Source of the DNA: Synechococcus sp. CBW1002
GTDB lineage: Bacteria; Cyanobacteriota; Cyanobacteriia; PCC-6307; Cyanobiaceae
Assembly: GCF_015840915.1 (NCBI RefSeq)
Contig: NZ_CP060398.1
Span: 930,001-994,000 of the forward strand
DNA length: 64,000 nucleotides
Reading direction: 5' to 3'
Shown: piece by piece, positions 1 to 11,768 of the stretch
Layout: every line of letters starts with the position of its first letter
Position numbering within the stretch: the stretch's first letter is position 1
Notes under the pieces: model-generated
Told to the model about the DNA's origin: nothing
What the model saw: the letters and a program-made list of their open reading frames with translations, nothing else
Database searches by the model: none
Translations under genes and position numbers: made by a program

Positions 1-497
1 ACGGCGATCGAGAAATTTCTGATTGGGAGACTACCAACGGGAGTGCGATCGATACGCCCGAAGAACAGGCCGCCTTCGGTGCCACGATCATCCGCAGCCC
101 CGACAACCTCACCTGGTCGGCTGATGGGTCAATCTATGTGCAGGAAGATCGCTCGGTGCCTGCGCCTTACTTCGCCCAGGAAGAGGCCTCGATCTGGAAG
201 GTGAGCCCCACCGAGACAGATTCCATCACGGGCCAGGCCTCCACTGAACGCTGGGCCCAGATCGATCGGACCGCAGTCCCTACCGACTACGGCCAGACCG
301 ACCCCAGCGCTACCGATCCGGGCAATTGGGAATCCTCCGGGATTCTTGATGTCTCCACCCTCTACAACCAGCTCCCCGGCACCAGTTTCCTGGCCGACGT
401 ACAGGCCCACAGCCTGCGCGACGGCAACATCGGCGAGAACGGCAACCTTGTGCAGGGTGGCCAGCTCAACCTGATCCAGGACACCGGCGTGCTCTGA
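1..497 (+). CDS. PhoX/DUF839-like phosphatase, C-terminal part
   Basis: Only the last ~164 codons are inside the window; the frame is open from base 3 with no start. The residues around 'SPDNLTWSADGSIYVQEDR' resemble the late beta-propeller blades of PhoX/DUF839-type secreted alkaline phosphatases or esterase-like phytase proteins, where a 'P(D/E)N(L/I)' motif precedes an acidic strand. Members of this family are periplasmic or secreted, metal-dependent phosphatases used under phosphate limitation. Family membership is inferred from this short C-terminal piece; the catalytic N-terminal half is not visible. A strong hairpin terminator follows 30 bases after the stop codon. Confidence 0.6.
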   Translation, partial: GDREISDWETTNGSAIDTPEEQAAFGATIIRSPDNLTWSADGSIYVQEDRSVPAPYFAQEEASIWKVSPTETDSITGQASTERWAQIDRTAVPTDYGQTDPSATDPGNWESSGILDVSTLYNQLPGTSFLADVQAHSLRDGNIGENGNLVQGGQLNLIQDTGVL

Positions 498-526
498 GCC
501 TTCGGGTGACCCGCCGATGATGTTGA

Positions 527-548
527 GGGCCCCCAGCTGGGCCCTTTT

Positions 549-549
<1 letters not shown>
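527..549 (+). terminator. Rho-independent terminator after the PhoX-like gene
   Basis: A GGGCCC stem (527-532) pairs with a second GGGCCC (539-544) across a six-base loop and is followed by TTTTT (545-549). The T-tract touches the ligA stop codon on the other strand, so this hairpin separates two convergent genes. Confidence 0.8.
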
Positions 550-3141
<2,592 letters not shown>

Positions 3142-3219
3142 GTGCGCGCGGCTGCAGTTCAGAGCACCGGAGTCTGACGGACGGGCCGGTCAGACTGTCG
3201 CCGCGGGACCACCAACCCC

Positions 3220-3789
3220 ATGACCCTGGAGCCCCTGCTGCCCCTGTTCCACCGCCTCGACCGGGAGCATTTCGACGGCAGCCTGGCGCCCGGCGGGCAG
3301 CCGCTGGTGACCCTGCGCTGGAGCGATGGCCGCCTGTCGCGTACCGCCGGCCTCTACCGCCGTGGCCGCCGCGCCGATGGCAGCGACCTCTGCGAGATCG
3401 TGCTGTCGCGCCCGCTGCTGGAACCGCTGCCGCGCCAGGCCACCCTGAGCACGCTCTGCCACGAGATGATCCACGCCTGGGTGGACCGGATCCTCGACCT
3501 GCGGGAAGTGCATGGCCCCCACTTCCGCGCCCGCATGGCATCGATCAACGCCCGCCAGCACGACTTCGTGGTGAGCCTGCGCCACAGCTTCCCGGTCCCC
3601 ACCACCGCGACCCGCTGGATCGCCCACTGTCCCCGATGCGGCCTGCAGGCCCGCTACCAGCGCCGCCGCCGCAACCTGGCCTGCCGCCAGTGCTGCGAGC
3701 GCTGGCACAACGGGCTCTGGCACGCCAGCTGCGTGCTGGTGTTCAGGCCGGCCCAGGAGCCTGTCGGGGCCGCTCGGCAAGGCCTCTAG
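3220..3789 (+). CDS. SprT-like zinc metalloprotease domain protein
   Basis: The 189-residue protein has the zincin motif 'CHEMIHAW' (H81, E82, H85), followed by 'REVHGPHFRARM', which supplies the usual third ligand region (H98/H101). Its C-terminal zinc ribbon has cysteines at about 137, 140, 155 and 158. This layout is that of the SprT/Spartan family, whose eukaryotic members cleave DNA-protein crosslinks; bacterial members are mostly uncharacterised. It is divergent from the membrane-anchored gene upstream and heads a run of small plus-strand genes. Confidence 0.88.
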   Translation: MTLEPLLPLFHRLDREHFDGSLAPGGQPLVTLRWSDGRLSRTAGLYRRGRRADGSDLCEIVLSRPLLEPLPRQATLSTLCHEMIHAWVDRILDLREVHGPHFRARMASINARQHDFVVSLRHSFPVPTTATRWIAHCPRCGLQARYQRRRRNLACRQCCERWHNGLWHASCVLVFRPAQEPVGAARQGL

Positions 3790-3798
3790 GGTCGCGCC

Positions 3799-3894
3799 AT
3801 GGACAGCTTTCTCTGGGCCCTGCAGTTCGGCGGTCTCACCATCGCGCTGGTGGGCCTGCGCCGGGAGCGGTGGCTGGCGGGGCGGCGTCGATAG
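3799..3894 (+). CDS. Possible 31-residue single-span membrane peptide
   Basis: An ATG 10 bases after the SprT-like stop opens a 31-codon frame. It encodes a hydrophobic stretch ('FLWALQFGGLTIALVGL') followed by a strongly basic tail ('RRERWLAGRRR'). This is the shape of a small inner- or thylakoid-membrane peptide with the positive end inside. It sits between two plus-strand genes with gaps of 9 and 22 bases. I cannot match it to the known short photosystem or cytochrome b6f subunits, and coding status is unproven. Confidence 0.35.
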   Translation: MDSFLWALQFGGLTIALVGLRRERWLAGRRR

Positions 3895-3916
3895 GCTGAA
3901 CCGAGCAGGTGGCCCG

Positions 3917-4726
3917 ATGAGCGACGAACCCCGTTGGAACTCCCGGCCGGGCAGTGGGCGGCGCGGCGATGACCCGCTGGAGCAGCGGCTGGATCGTTGG
4001 GTGAGCGCGGGACGGCAACTGGTGGATGGGGTGTCCGGGGCTCGCCCTGGCTCGCGTCCGTCAGGGCGTGGAGCCACCCCCCGAGCCGGTTCACGGCCAC
4101 GCCTCGACGACCTGGGCCGCTGGATGGGCGACAAGCTCGACTGGCTGCTCGATGACAACGACGACGACTGGCGCGAACCCTGGCAGCAGAACGACCCGAC
4201 CCCCCGCCGGCCTGAACCCGAGCCGCCGGTGACGCGCTCCCGTGATGACGGGTCCGGTGATGGGCGATTTCCTGACGAGCGTTCGACCCGTTGGCGTTCC
4301 GGCTCCGGAGCATCCAGCGGCGGATCGTTCAACGCCGAACCGTTCACCACCGAACCGTCCGGGGCTGGACGTTCCAACCGGGGAGCGTCCCGTGCTGGAC
4401 AGGGCACCGGTGGTCGGCGCCCCCTCGAAGCCATCTCCCGGCGCCAACGGGCTGGTGGATCCGCCGGCACCAACCCGCGGATCGCCAGCTCCGGCCCACG
4501 CGCCTCCCAGCCGGTCGACTCCCGTTCAGACCAGGCCAGGCCAGCCGAAACCAGGCCGCCCAGGAGCGAACCAGACACCCAGGAAGAGTGGCCTGATCAG
4601 GCCAACTTCAGCCTACCCCGCTGGCAGCGTCCCAGCCCCGGCACGACTCCAACGGCGCCCACGACGCCCATCGAGCGGGAAGCGGGCGGGCGGCCCCTGC
4701 CCCGATCCAGCCGTCGCCGGCCCTAG
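3917..4726 (+). CDS. Low-complexity picocyanobacterial hypothetical protein
   Basis: A 269-residue protein rich in proline, arginine, serine and glycine, predicted to be mostly disordered. Only the first third looks conserved: 'DDPLEQRLDRWVSAGRQLVDGV' and then an acidic amphipathic element, 'LDDLGRWMGDKLDWLLDDND'. The remainder alternates short charged repeats. A second frame on the same strand (4242-4763) is also open but consists only of proline/arginine-rich composition with no conserved block, so I prefer this frame. Function unknown. Confidence 0.6.
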   Translation: MSDEPRWNSRPGSGRRGDDPLEQRLDRWVSAGRQLVDGVSGARPGSRPSGRGATPRAGSRPRLDDLGRWMGDKLDWLLDDNDDDWREPWQQNDPTPRRPEPEPPVTRSRDDGSGDGRFPDERSTRWRSGSGASSGGSFNAEPFTTEPSGAGRSNRGASRAGQGTGGRRPLEAISRRQRAGGSAGTNPRIASSGPRASQPVDSRSDQARPAETRPPRSEPDTQEEWPDQANFSLPRWQRPSPGTTPTAPTTPIEREAGGRPLPRSSRRRP

Positions 4727-4784
4727 AGCTGACCAGCGGTACCCATCCCCCTGCTTAGCCTGAACCTGCATTGGCGCAGAGATC

Positions 4785-5306
4785 ATGAGCAGTCTGGTGG
4801 TGGTGAGCTTCCCGAAGGTGGAGGAGGCCGAGCAGGTCCGCCGGGAGCTGGTGGACATCCAGCGGGAGCAGCTGATTTCCCTGGAGGATGCCGTGGTAGT
4901 GGAGCACGACTCGGAAGGCCAGGTGCACCTGCGCCAGGCGATCAACCTGGCCGCCGCCGGTGCCCTGGGCGGCGGCTTCTGGGGCACCCTGGTGGGCCTG
5001 CTCTTCCTCAATCCCCTGCTCGGCGCCGCCGTGGGTGCCGGGGTGGGCGCCGCCTCCGGGTCCCTGTCGGATCTGGGCATCAACGACGCCTTCATGCGCG
5101 AGCTGGGCGAAACCCTGCCCAAGGGCAGTGCCGCCCTGTGCCTGCTGGTGCGGGAGGCCACGCCGGATCGGGTGATCGAGCGGCTGCGCACCCACGCCCC
5201 CCACGCCAAGCTGCTGCGCACCAACCTCAGCCACACCGACGAAGACCATCTGCGCGAGCTGCTTGACAAGGCGAGCAAGCAGGCCCAGGCCCTGCGGCTG
5301 GCCTGA
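4785..5306 (+). CDS. DUF1269-family membrane protein
   Basis: 173 residues. The N-terminal ferredoxin-like region ('LVVVSFPKVEEAEQVRREL', then 'ISLEDAVVVEHDSEGQVHLRQ') is followed by a glycine/alanine-rich membrane hairpin (about residues 50-85) and a C-terminal domain ('LPKGSAALCLLVREATPDRV'). This pattern defines the DUF1269 family of predicted membrane proteins, some linked to stress responses but with no established biochemical role. It is transcribed alone, 58 bases after the preceding gene. Confidence 0.8.
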   Translation: MSSLVVVSFPKVEEAEQVRRELVDIQREQLISLEDAVVVEHDSEGQVHLRQAINLAAAGALGGGFWGTLVGLLFLNPLLGAAVGAGVGAASGSLSDLGINDAFMRELGETLPKGSAALCLLVREATPDRVIERLRTHAPHAKLLRTNLSHTDEDHLRELLDKASKQAQALRLA

Positions 5307-5386
5307 GTTTCGCGGCACCCCTGGCCCTGGCGTGGGCAGGATCATGCCAGGGGTCTGGAAACAGGGGTCTGGAAAGGCCTTCCCCG

Positions 5387-5896
5387 CTACCTGAGGCTCT
5401 CGCGCCGGCCACCTTTGGGCTGAGCCATGCCGCTGCGTTTCGGTGGCTGGACCCGAAAGCTGGAGCCGAGCTGACCCAGGGCCAGGTTCACGGGCCGCAC
5501 CAGCTCCTGGGGCAACTCGCTGGCCATCTCCTCGGCCGAGGTGCTGATTCCAGGCGCTCCCAGTTGGAGGGCGCTGAGCAGGTCGGCCCAGAGCGAAACC
5601 AGGGAGCGCTGGGCCATGGGCATCAGACCATCACCCTCCAGCACCGAGGCACAACCCTGGCGGCTCCAGAGGGCGCTGTGGTGGTGGTGGCGAGGCGGCC
5701 CCATCACGGCCAGGCCGAGTCGCAAGGCCTCCGCGGTCGGCTCGCCGCTGCGTTCCCGCAGGCCAGCCGCCACCAGGATGCGCCCCGTCTGCACGGCCGA
5801 AACGCCATAAAGGCGACCGAGGTCGGTGAGGCTCAGCCATTCCACAGCCGGGCCGGGAGAGGGCGGGCCAGTGCGCCGGGAGTGAGAGTTGGCCAT
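5387..5896 (-). CDS. Conserved hypothetical protein with winged-helix-like N-terminus
   Basis: 169 residues. Residues ~19-60 ('WLSLTDLGRLYGVSAVQTGRILVAAGLR') look like a helix-turn-helix or winged-helix segment that recognises a condition or partner. A histidine cluster ('PPRHHHHSALW') follows. The remainder is helical and the tail is basic. I do not recognise the family; a small DNA- or RNA-binding regulator is possible but unproven. Confidence 0.6.
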   Translation of the reverse strand: MANSHSRRTGPPSPGPAVEWLSLTDLGRLYGVSAVQTGRILVAAGLRERSGEPTAEALRLGLAVMGPPRHHHHSALWSRQGCASVLEGDGLMPMAQRSLVSLWADLLSALQLGAPGISTSAEEMASELPQELVRPVNLALGQLGSSFRVQPPKRSGMAQPKGGRRESLR

Positions 5897-6051
5897 GGCG
5901 GCATCGATTCAGACGTCCACATGCTCCGGCGGCCACGAAGGTCGTCAATCTGTCAACAACAAACAGTGACAACGCGTTACCAACTTCATAAAGCGTTGTT
6001 CAGAAGGGTGCCAATGGACATCAGGTCGATCGACATCAGAAGCGGCCGCCG

Positions 6052-6723
6052 TTAGAGGCTGTGGGCCAGCCTGGGGGCAACCGAGGCATGGCTGGGTATC
6101 GCTGCGGAGGATCCAACTGCCGGGGTACCAGCGGGCCCTAGCCAATGCTCCAGCAAGGGAGAGAACACTTCGCGGATCACAGTCAGTTCCTGACCACCGC
6201 GAAAGAAGCGGTAATGGCGGCTCCAGAACGGTCCCGCCACCCCGAAGCCCCGCTCCAGCCAGGGAGCCTCCACAAGGGCCAGGCCATCCACCTCCCGGAA
6301 CAGCTCCGCACGGTTAGTGGTGAGGCTGCGCCAGATGGGCAGGCGCCGATCCTGGAGATGGGCTTCCGCCTCCGCCTGATTCCACCAGCTCTCGGCCCAG
6401 GCCAGGGTATGGGCGCCGCAACGCAGCCACACCTGGCGGCGCAACAGGGGAGGGGCCAGTTCAGCCACCTCAGCCGGGGGATGGGCGCCAGCTGGCTGTT
6501 CGGGCTCGGCTGCCATGGCAATCAGCTCCACCTGCACGGGCGTACCCGTAAGCAACTGCAGATGGCGGGTCGGGCTGCCATCGCCGAGCAACAGCAACTT
6601 CCAGGGCCCGGTGAGCGGCTGGGTGGCGGCGGCATCCAGGCCCGCCGTTGCCTCCACCACGTCCTGATACGGGGCCTGCCAGAGAATCCGAGGCGAGGGC
6701 AGCAACGGAGCGGACCCAGTCAT
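6052..6723 (-). CDS. Chorismate lyase (4-hydroxybenzoate-forming)
   Basis: A 223-residue chorismate pyruvate-lyase of the DUF98 family. It converts chorismate to 4-hydroxybenzoate and pyruvate, the first committed step of the cyanobacterial plastoquinone ring. The diagnostic start of the fold ('LLLGDGSPTRHLQLLTGTPVQVEL') matches this family, and 'LRRQVWLRCGAHTLAWAESWW' carries the central strands. The 'LTTNRAELFREVD' segment contributes the arginine/glutamate region seen near the product site in related lyases. It is the only quinone-pathway gene visible here. Confidence 0.85.
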   Translation of the reverse strand: MTGSAPLLPSPRILWQAPYQDVVEATAGLDAAATQPLTGPWKLLLLGDGSPTRHLQLLTGTPVQVELIAMAAEPEQPAGAHPPAEVAELAPPLLRRQVWLRCGAHTLAWAESWWNQAEAEAHLQDRRLPIWRSLTTNRAELFREVDGLALVEAPWLERGFGVAGPFWSRHYRFFRGGQELTVIREVFSPLLEHWLGPAGTPAVGSSAAIPSHASVAPRLAHSL

Positions 6724-6822
6724 GCACAGCCTCAGGCCCGGAGATTCACCCTAGGCAGAGGCTTCGATCGACCGCGCCGAACAAGGAACTGAGGATCCAA
6801 CCGGGATGGCGGAACCCTGGCC

Positions 6823-7944
6823 TCAGAAACCGCTGCTGATGCTGATGCGGCGTTGCTGGCCACCACGCTCGATCACGGCGCTGTCGCCGGTGGCTGAGCG
6901 CAGTCGCCAGCCACTGCCACCGATCGACTCGCCCACTCCGGCCGTGGTGGAGGTGCCGCCCATCTGGAAGATGGCCGAACCTCCCCGGCCGGGGATCTGC
7001 ACCACACCCACGAGCTGAGGAGCATCGCCACCGCCGCCGCCTCCCTCAGAGCCATCTGCACTGGCGCTTGAAGCCTGAGCAGAGCCCCCACCGCCTCCGC
7101 TGGAGGCCGGGGCAGGTGTGGCGATCGAGGAACTCACGGGCACCCTCAGGGGCGCGGCCGTGGGGGCACCGCCCTGGGGCAACGTGGCCAGCTCCTCCAT
7201 CCAGGGCTCATCGGGCGGCGGCGGCGGCAGCGATGCACTGACTCCCTCCTCGGGGGGAGCGCCACGCTTGCCTTCGGCAGGGTCGGTGTTGCCGGCCGGC
7301 GTGGTTGTGGCGGCAGGGCCCAGTGCCCGCAGCCGCTCCACCAGCAGCAGATTTCTCTCCTGACGCAGGGCCTGCTGGGTGGCGTTCCAGTGGCTGAGCA
7401 GGAGCAACGAGCTGGCTCCCATGGCCAGGCAGGTGCCACCAAAACCAGCGAGCGCCAGGCCGGGACGCTCACTGACCCACTCGCCGAGCCGGCGGTGCCA
7501 GGGAATCCGGGTGATCTGGACTGCATTCGGCACCATGCCACGCCGACCGCTCGCGGCCAGGGGATCAGCGACGAGCTGATGGTGCGGCAAAGGGGCATCC
7601 GGGGGCTCTGGCGGGGCTCCAGCCATCGGGGCGGCAGCCGCCGCCGGCGCTGTGGCTGCCGCCATGGGTTCGGCAACAGCCATCGGCGCCGGGACAGAGC
7701 CTGGAGATGTTGCAATCTGCAGTCCGGCTTCCACAGCCTGCATCGCAGGGGGGACGGCCTGTTCTGCAGGCATCGGGGTCGCCGCCGCAGACACCCCGGC
7801 GGCGCTGAACAGCGAGCCGGCCACAGGCGTGTCGCACAACTCCACCTCGATCGTGGGGGCCGGATCGAAGACCCGGTTGAGGAGTTGATCGGCCTTGAGC
7901 TCCCAGTAGGCCCGGGAGGTGGGAATGCCTCGACGGGGCGACAC
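6823..7944 (-). CDS. Single-span membrane protein with GspC/PilP-like C-terminal domain
   Basis: 373 residues. A short conserved N-terminus ('RAYWELKADQLLNRVFDP') precedes an alanine/proline-rich linker. One transmembrane helix lies at about residues 163-184, followed by a second disordered linker and a C-terminal beta domain of ~60 residues ('LVGVVQIPGRGGSAIFQMGG...GVGESIGGSGWRLRSA'). That last domain has the 'gvi..g..a.i...g....v..Ge.i.g..v..I' rhythm of GspC/PilP homology-region domains, which connect inner-membrane and outer-membrane parts of type II secretion or type IV pilus machines. The assignment is inferred from pattern only. It ends close to mnmG and could be co-transcribed with it. 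Confidence 0.6.
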   Translation of the reverse strand: MSPRRGIPTSRAYWELKADQLLNRVFDPAPTIEVELCDTPVAGSLFSAAGVSAAATPMPAEQAVPPAMQAVEAGLQIATSPGSVPAPMAVAEPMAAATAPAAAAAPMAGAPPEPPDAPLPHHQLVADPLAASGRRGMVPNAVQITRIPWHRRLGEWVSERPGLALAGFGGTCLAMGASSLLLLSHWNATQQALRQERNLLLVERLRALGPAATTTPAGNTDPAEGKRGAPPEEGVSASLPPPPPDEPWMEELATLPQGGAPTAAPLRVPVSSSIATPAPASSGGGGGSAQASSASADGSEGGGGGGDAPQLVGVVQIPGRGGSAIFQMGGTSTTAGVGESIGGSGWRLRSATGDSAVIERGGQQRRISISSGF

Positions 7945-7953
7945 GCGTGCGTC

Positions 7954-9975
7954 TCAGGAAGAGCGCCTCAACGTACCGACCTTGTCCAGGGTTGACGAGG
8001 TCGAAGGGGACGGTGCTGCGGCCGCCTCACGACGCTTTCGCAGCTCCAGCCAGAGCAGCAACGCGGTCACATCCGCCGGACTCACTCCCGGAATACGGGC
8101 CGCCTGCCCGAGGCTGAGGGGCTGGATCGCCGCCAGCTTCTCGCGAGCCTCCCTGGAGAGGGTGGCGATGGCGGCGTAGTCCAGGTCGGCGGGGATCGGG
8201 CGATGCTCCTGCCGTTGCACCTGGTCGATCTGCTGCTGCTGGCGGGCCAGATAGCCGCTGTACTTGATGTCGATCTCAGCGGCTTCCCGCACCACGGCCG
8301 GCAGCTCCGGATCGGCCAGCCCATGGCGCACCAGGGCAGTGGCATGGAATCCGGGGCGGCGCAGCAGATCGGCCAGCAGGATCGATCCCTTGATCGGCGC
8401 GCCGGTTTCGGCCTCCACCGCCGCGGCCGCAGGATCGCTCCCCTTGAGACGCACGGTTTCGAGCCGGCGTTTCTCGGCCGCGATCGCCTCCTGCTTGCGC
8501 TCATAGATCGCCCAGCGGCGGTCATCGATCAGGCCCAGCTCGCGGCCCAGGGGAGTGAGGCGGCGATCGGCGTTGTCGCCGCGCAGCATCAGGCGGTATT
8601 CACTGCGGCTGGTGAGCACCCGGTAGGGCTCGCGCAGATCCTTGGTCACCAGGTCGTCGATCAGGGTGCCGATGTAGCTGCCTTGGCGGGGGACCTGCAC
8701 GGGCGCCTGGCCGCGCAGCCGCCGAGCCGCATTGAGGCCAGCCACCAGGCCCTGGGCCGCGGCCTCCTCATAGCCGGTGGTGCCGTTGAGCTGGCCGGCG
8801 CTGAACAGCCCCGCGATCCGCTTGGTCTCCAGCGAAGGCTTCAGCTGCGTGGCCGGGAGGTAGTCGTAGTCGACGGCGTAGGCGGGCCGCAGCATCACGC
8901 ACTGCTCCAGCCCCGGCAGGGTGCGCAGCAACTGCAGCTGCAGACGCTCGGGAAGCCCGGTGGAGAAGCCCTGGATGTAGAGCTCCGGGGTGTCGCGTCC
9001 CTCCGGCTCCAGAAAGATCTGGTGGCTGTCCTTATCGGCGAAGCGCACGATCTTGTCCTCGATCGAGGGGCAGTAACGCGGGCCGGCGCTGTCGAGGAAG
9101 CCGCCGTAGATGGGGGTGAGGTGAAGGTTGTCGCGGATCAGCTGATGGGTGGCCGCCGTGGTGCGGGTGAGGTGGCAGCTCATCGGCTCGCCGCTCACCC
9201 AGCTGGCCGGATCGAAGGAGAAGAAGCGGTCGTGGGCATCGCTCGGCTGCTCCTCCAGCTGATCGAGGGCCACGCTGCGGCGATCGACCCGGGCCGGGGT
9301 GCCGGTCTTGAGGCGATCGGTGCGGAATCCGAGGGCCTGCAGGGCTTCGGTGAGCCCCTCGGCGGCCTGCTCGCCGGCGCGACCGGCCGGCATCGACTGA
9401 TTTCCCACCCAGATCTGGCCCCCCAGAAAGGTGCCGGTGGTGAGCACCACGGCACCGGCTTCGTAGGTGCTGCCGAAATAGGTGCGCACCCCCAGGATGC
9501 GGCCAATGGGGCCGCTGATCGGGCCACTGCCCTGGGAAGCGGCTGGCGGCAGGGGCTCACCACTCTCCAGCTCCACCTCCAGCCCCGTGACCATCGCCTC
9601 GCGCAGGTGCAGGTTGGGGGTGTGCTGCAACAGCTGCAGCATCTGGCGGGCGTACTGGCGCTTGTCGGTCTGGGCGCGCAGGGCCCACACCGCCGGACCG
9701 CGGCTGGCATTGAGCACCCGTTTCTGCAGGGCCGTGGCATCGGCCAGGCGACCAATCACGCCGCCGAGGGCATCGACCTCGTGCACCAGCTGGCTCTTGG
9801 CGGGCCCGCCCACCGCCGGGTTGCAGGGCTGCCAGGCGATCCGATCGAGGTTGAGGCTGAACAGCGCCGTGGACAGCCCCAGCCGCGCCGCCGTGATCGC
9901 CGCCTCGCAGCCGGCATGGCCACCGCCCACCACGATCACGTCGAAGGATTCGGTGGGGGGTGCGGAGAAAGCCAT
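7954..9975 (-). CDS. mnmG: tRNA uridine-5-carboxymethylaminomethyl modification enzyme MnmG (GidA)
   Basis: This FAD- and NADH-dependent enzyme works with MnmE to modify the wobble uridine of several tRNAs. The FAD-binding Rossmann start '[23 protein letters not shown]' fixes the N-terminus, so I use the ATG at 9975 rather than a longer frame beginning at 10029. Other hallmarks are '[24 protein letters not shown]', 'TGTFLGGQI', '[11 protein letters not shown]' and the C-terminal MnmE/tRNA-binding helices ('[30 protein letters not shown]'). At 673 residues it is a little longer than E. coli MnmG (629). Confidence 0.97.
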   Translation of the reverse strand: MAFSAPPTESFDVIVVGGGHAGCEAAITAARLGLSTALFSLNLDRIAWQPCNPAVGGPAKSQLVHEVDALGGVIGRLADATALQKRVLNASRGPAVWALRAQTDKRQYARQMLQLLQHTPNLHLREAMVTGLEVELESGEPLPPAASQGSGPISGPIGRILGVRTYFGSTYEAGAVVLTTGTFLGGQIWVGNQSMPAGRAGEQAAEGLTEALQALGFRTDRLKTGTPARVDRRSVALDQLEEQPSDAHDRFFSFDPASWVSGEPMSCHLTRTTAATHQLIRDNLHLTPIYGGFLDSAGPRYCPSIEDKIVRFADKDSHQIFLEPEGRDTPELYIQGFSTGLPERLQLQLLRTLPGLEQCVMLRPAYAVDYDYLPATQLKPSLETKRIAGLFSAGQLNGTTGYEEAAAQGLVAGLNAARRLRGQAPVQVPRQGSYIGTLIDDLVTKDLREPYRVLTSRSEYRLMLRGDNADRRLTPLGRELGLIDDRRWAIYERKQEAIAAEKRRLETVRLKGSDPAAAAVEAETGAPIKGSILLADLLRRPGFHATALVRHGLADPELPAVVREAAEIDIKYSGYLARQQQQIDQVQRQEHRPIPADLDYAAIATLSREAREKLAAIQPLSLGQAARIPGVSPADVTALLLWLELRKRREAAAAPSPSTSSTLDKVGTLRRSS

Positions 9976-10053
9976 GAGGGAAATGTATGGCGTGTGCCGC
10001 CACGGCGGGCGCGGGCGAGGTGCGAGCACCTGAGCACCTGAGCAGCTGAAGCT

Positions 10054-10920
10054 TCAGCCGATCAACGCGCGGGCGTGGTGTCGCAGATGGTCGTCGATGA
10101 AGCTGGCGATGAAGAAATAGCTGTGGTCGTAGCCTTGCTGAAGGCGCAGCTCCAGCGGCTGGCCCGCAGCCCTGCAGGCGGTTTCGAGGTCGTGGGGCCG
10201 CAGCTGCTCGGCCAGGAAGGGATCGGCCGTGCCCTGATCCACCAACAGCGACAGGAGATCTCCGTCGGGTCCCCGCAGGGTGGCGCCGCCCTCCAGCAGG
10301 CCACAGGCATCCCAGGCAGCCCAGCTCAGAGGATCGGGACCGAGCAGGTGATCGAACGCCTTGCGGCCCCAGGGGCACAAGCTGGGATGGGCGATCGGTG
10401 CGAAGGCCGACACGGAGGCGTAGCGACCCGGGTGGCGCAGGCCGGACACCAGGGCCCCATGGCCCCCCATCGAATGACCGGCGATGCCGCGCCGATCGGA
10501 GCGAATCGGCAGCTCCGCCTCGACCAGGGCCGGCAGCTCCTCGACCACATAGCTGTGCATGCGGTAGTGGCGACGCCAGGGCTCGGCGCAGGAGTCCACA
10601 TAAAAGCCGGCGCCATGGCCGAAATCCCAGCCGCCATCCGGATCGCCCGGCACCTCGTGCCCGCGCGGGCTGGTATCGGGCAACACCAGGGCCAGGCCCA
10701 GTTCCGCCGCCAGCCGCTGGGCACCGGCCTTCTGGCCGAAGTTCTCATCGGTACAGGTGAGGCCCGACAGCCAGTGAAGGGCCGGAACAGACCCGCCGGC
10801 GAGGGCCTGGGGAGGCAGAAACACACCGAACACCATCTCACAGGCCAGCTGCCGGGAGCGGTGCCGGTAGCGGCGATGGAGACCGCCGAAGCTGCGACTC
10901 TCGGAGAGCAGGGTGAGCAT
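10054..10920 (-). CDS. fghA: S-formylglutathione hydrolase
   Basis: Hydrolyses S-formylglutathione to formate and glutathione, the second step of glutathione-dependent formaldehyde removal. The esterase-D fold is clear: 'LSGLTCTDENFGQKAG' (oxyanion region), 'DTSPRGHEVPGD', and the nucleophile elbow 'GIAGHSMGGHGA' with Ser150. The late 'GYDHSYFFIASFIDDHLRHH' carries the catalytic histidine. At 288 residues it has the family's usual length. Its partner dehydrogenase, adhC, lies about 1.1 kb upstream on the same strand, with a YHS-domain gene between them. Confidence 0.95.
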   Translation of the reverse strand: MLTLLSESRSFGGLHRRYRHRSRQLACEMVFGVFLPPQALAGGSVPALHWLSGLTCTDENFGQKAGAQRLAAELGLALVLPDTSPRGHEVPGDPDGGWDFGHGAGFYVDSCAEPWRRHYRMHSYVVEELPALVEAELPIRSDRRGIAGHSMGGHGALVSGLRHPGRYASVSAFAPIAHPSLCPWGRKAFDHLLGPDPLSWAAWDACGLLEGGATLRGPDGDLLSLLVDQGTADPFLAEQLRPHDLETACRAAGQPLELRLQQGYDHSYFFIASFIDDHLRHHARALIG

Positions 10921-11117
10921 CCCAGTGGACCCGCAGTGATTCGGCCTATCTTATCTGTCCTGGAAAGATGTTCCAAGAACGGATGGATGCTTGATCAGGA
11001 TGCAGAGCCGGGTGCGGACATGCTGAATTGAAGCCACTGCATCAACCCCCAGGAAGACAGCCGGGGCCACCCAAGACGACCCACCGCCAACCATACCGCG
11101 GCCAACAAGAGATAACT

Positions 11118-11768
11118 TTAAGGCGGAATCTCTATATCCAGACGCCTGTGGTCTTCGAAGACACATGTCGTGTTCATTTTGAATCCCTGCTCAGGAAACC
11201 ATGCGAGATAGCGCCGATCACCTTTCTTCTCGTTCTCTGAAAGGTTTTTCTCGAACTTCTCTTCTGGCTTGTCGGCAAGAAACAGGTAAAGGCGATCATT
11301 GCGAATGATCCATGCGTTCAGGCTTACGGCTGGACCCAGGCAGTCACGTGCCCATACAAACTCCGGTTCGAATTCATTGGAGATTCCCCAGGAGCAGAAA
11401 CCGCCATTCCTGGGGATGAACCGGCTTGGCGACTCAGCGAAACGCCTCATGTTTTCGCTGTTATGAAAATAGTATGTATAGCCAAGATGAACGTGCCTAT
11501 AGGCCGGCTTGCCCCGCGCGGGAGGAGTGCCATCCGCACGGCCGAAAAAGGAAACGACATCGGCGCCACCCAGAACCGGATACGCCTTATTGGTGCAGTT
11601 GACGAGCGTTGGTATATGCGGACATTTGGGAATTTTAGATGCCGCGTAGAAGTTCGCCAGAAGAAATAGAAAGGTGGCCATGCCCGCCAAGCCTGCCAGC
11701 GCCTTGGCGAGACTATTGAAGGACTTTCGAGTCCCTGCGGGATGGCTCGCAGCAGCTGGAAGAGGCAT
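11118..11768 (-). CDS. YHS-domain protein with N-terminal membrane anchor
   Basis: 216 residues. A hydrophobic segment (about residues 27-44, 'LAGMATFLFLLANFYAA') is followed by a YHS domain: 'AYPVLGGADVVSFF', then 'YRHVHLGYTYYFHNSENMRRFAESPSRFIPRNGGFCSWGI'. YHS domains are often associated with metal-binding proteins. The C-terminus is charged and ends without a second domain. The gene looks AT-richer than its neighbours and separates fghA from adhC, so it may be a later arrival. Role unknown. Confidence 0.75.
   Translation of the reverse strand: MPLPAAASHPAGTRKSFNSLAKALAGLAGMATFLFLLANFYAASKIPKCPHIPTLVNCTNKAYPVLGGADVVSFFGRADGTPPARGKPAYRHVHLGYTYYFHNSENMRRFAESPSRFIPRNGGFCSWGISNEFEPEFVWARDCLGPAVSLNAWIIRNDRLYLFLADKPEEKFEKNLSENEKKGDRRYLAWFPEQGFKMNTTCVFEDHRRLDIEIPP

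Noticed and set aside
4242-4763. Second open frame overlapping the low-complexity gene at 3917
   Set aside because: Only proline/arginine-rich low complexity and no conserved block, whereas the 3917 frame has a conserved 'LDDLGRWMGDKLDWLL' segment.
8203-10041. Long open frame antisense to mnmG (612 codons)
   Set aside because: Shadow of a certain gene on the other strand, with no recognisable motif.
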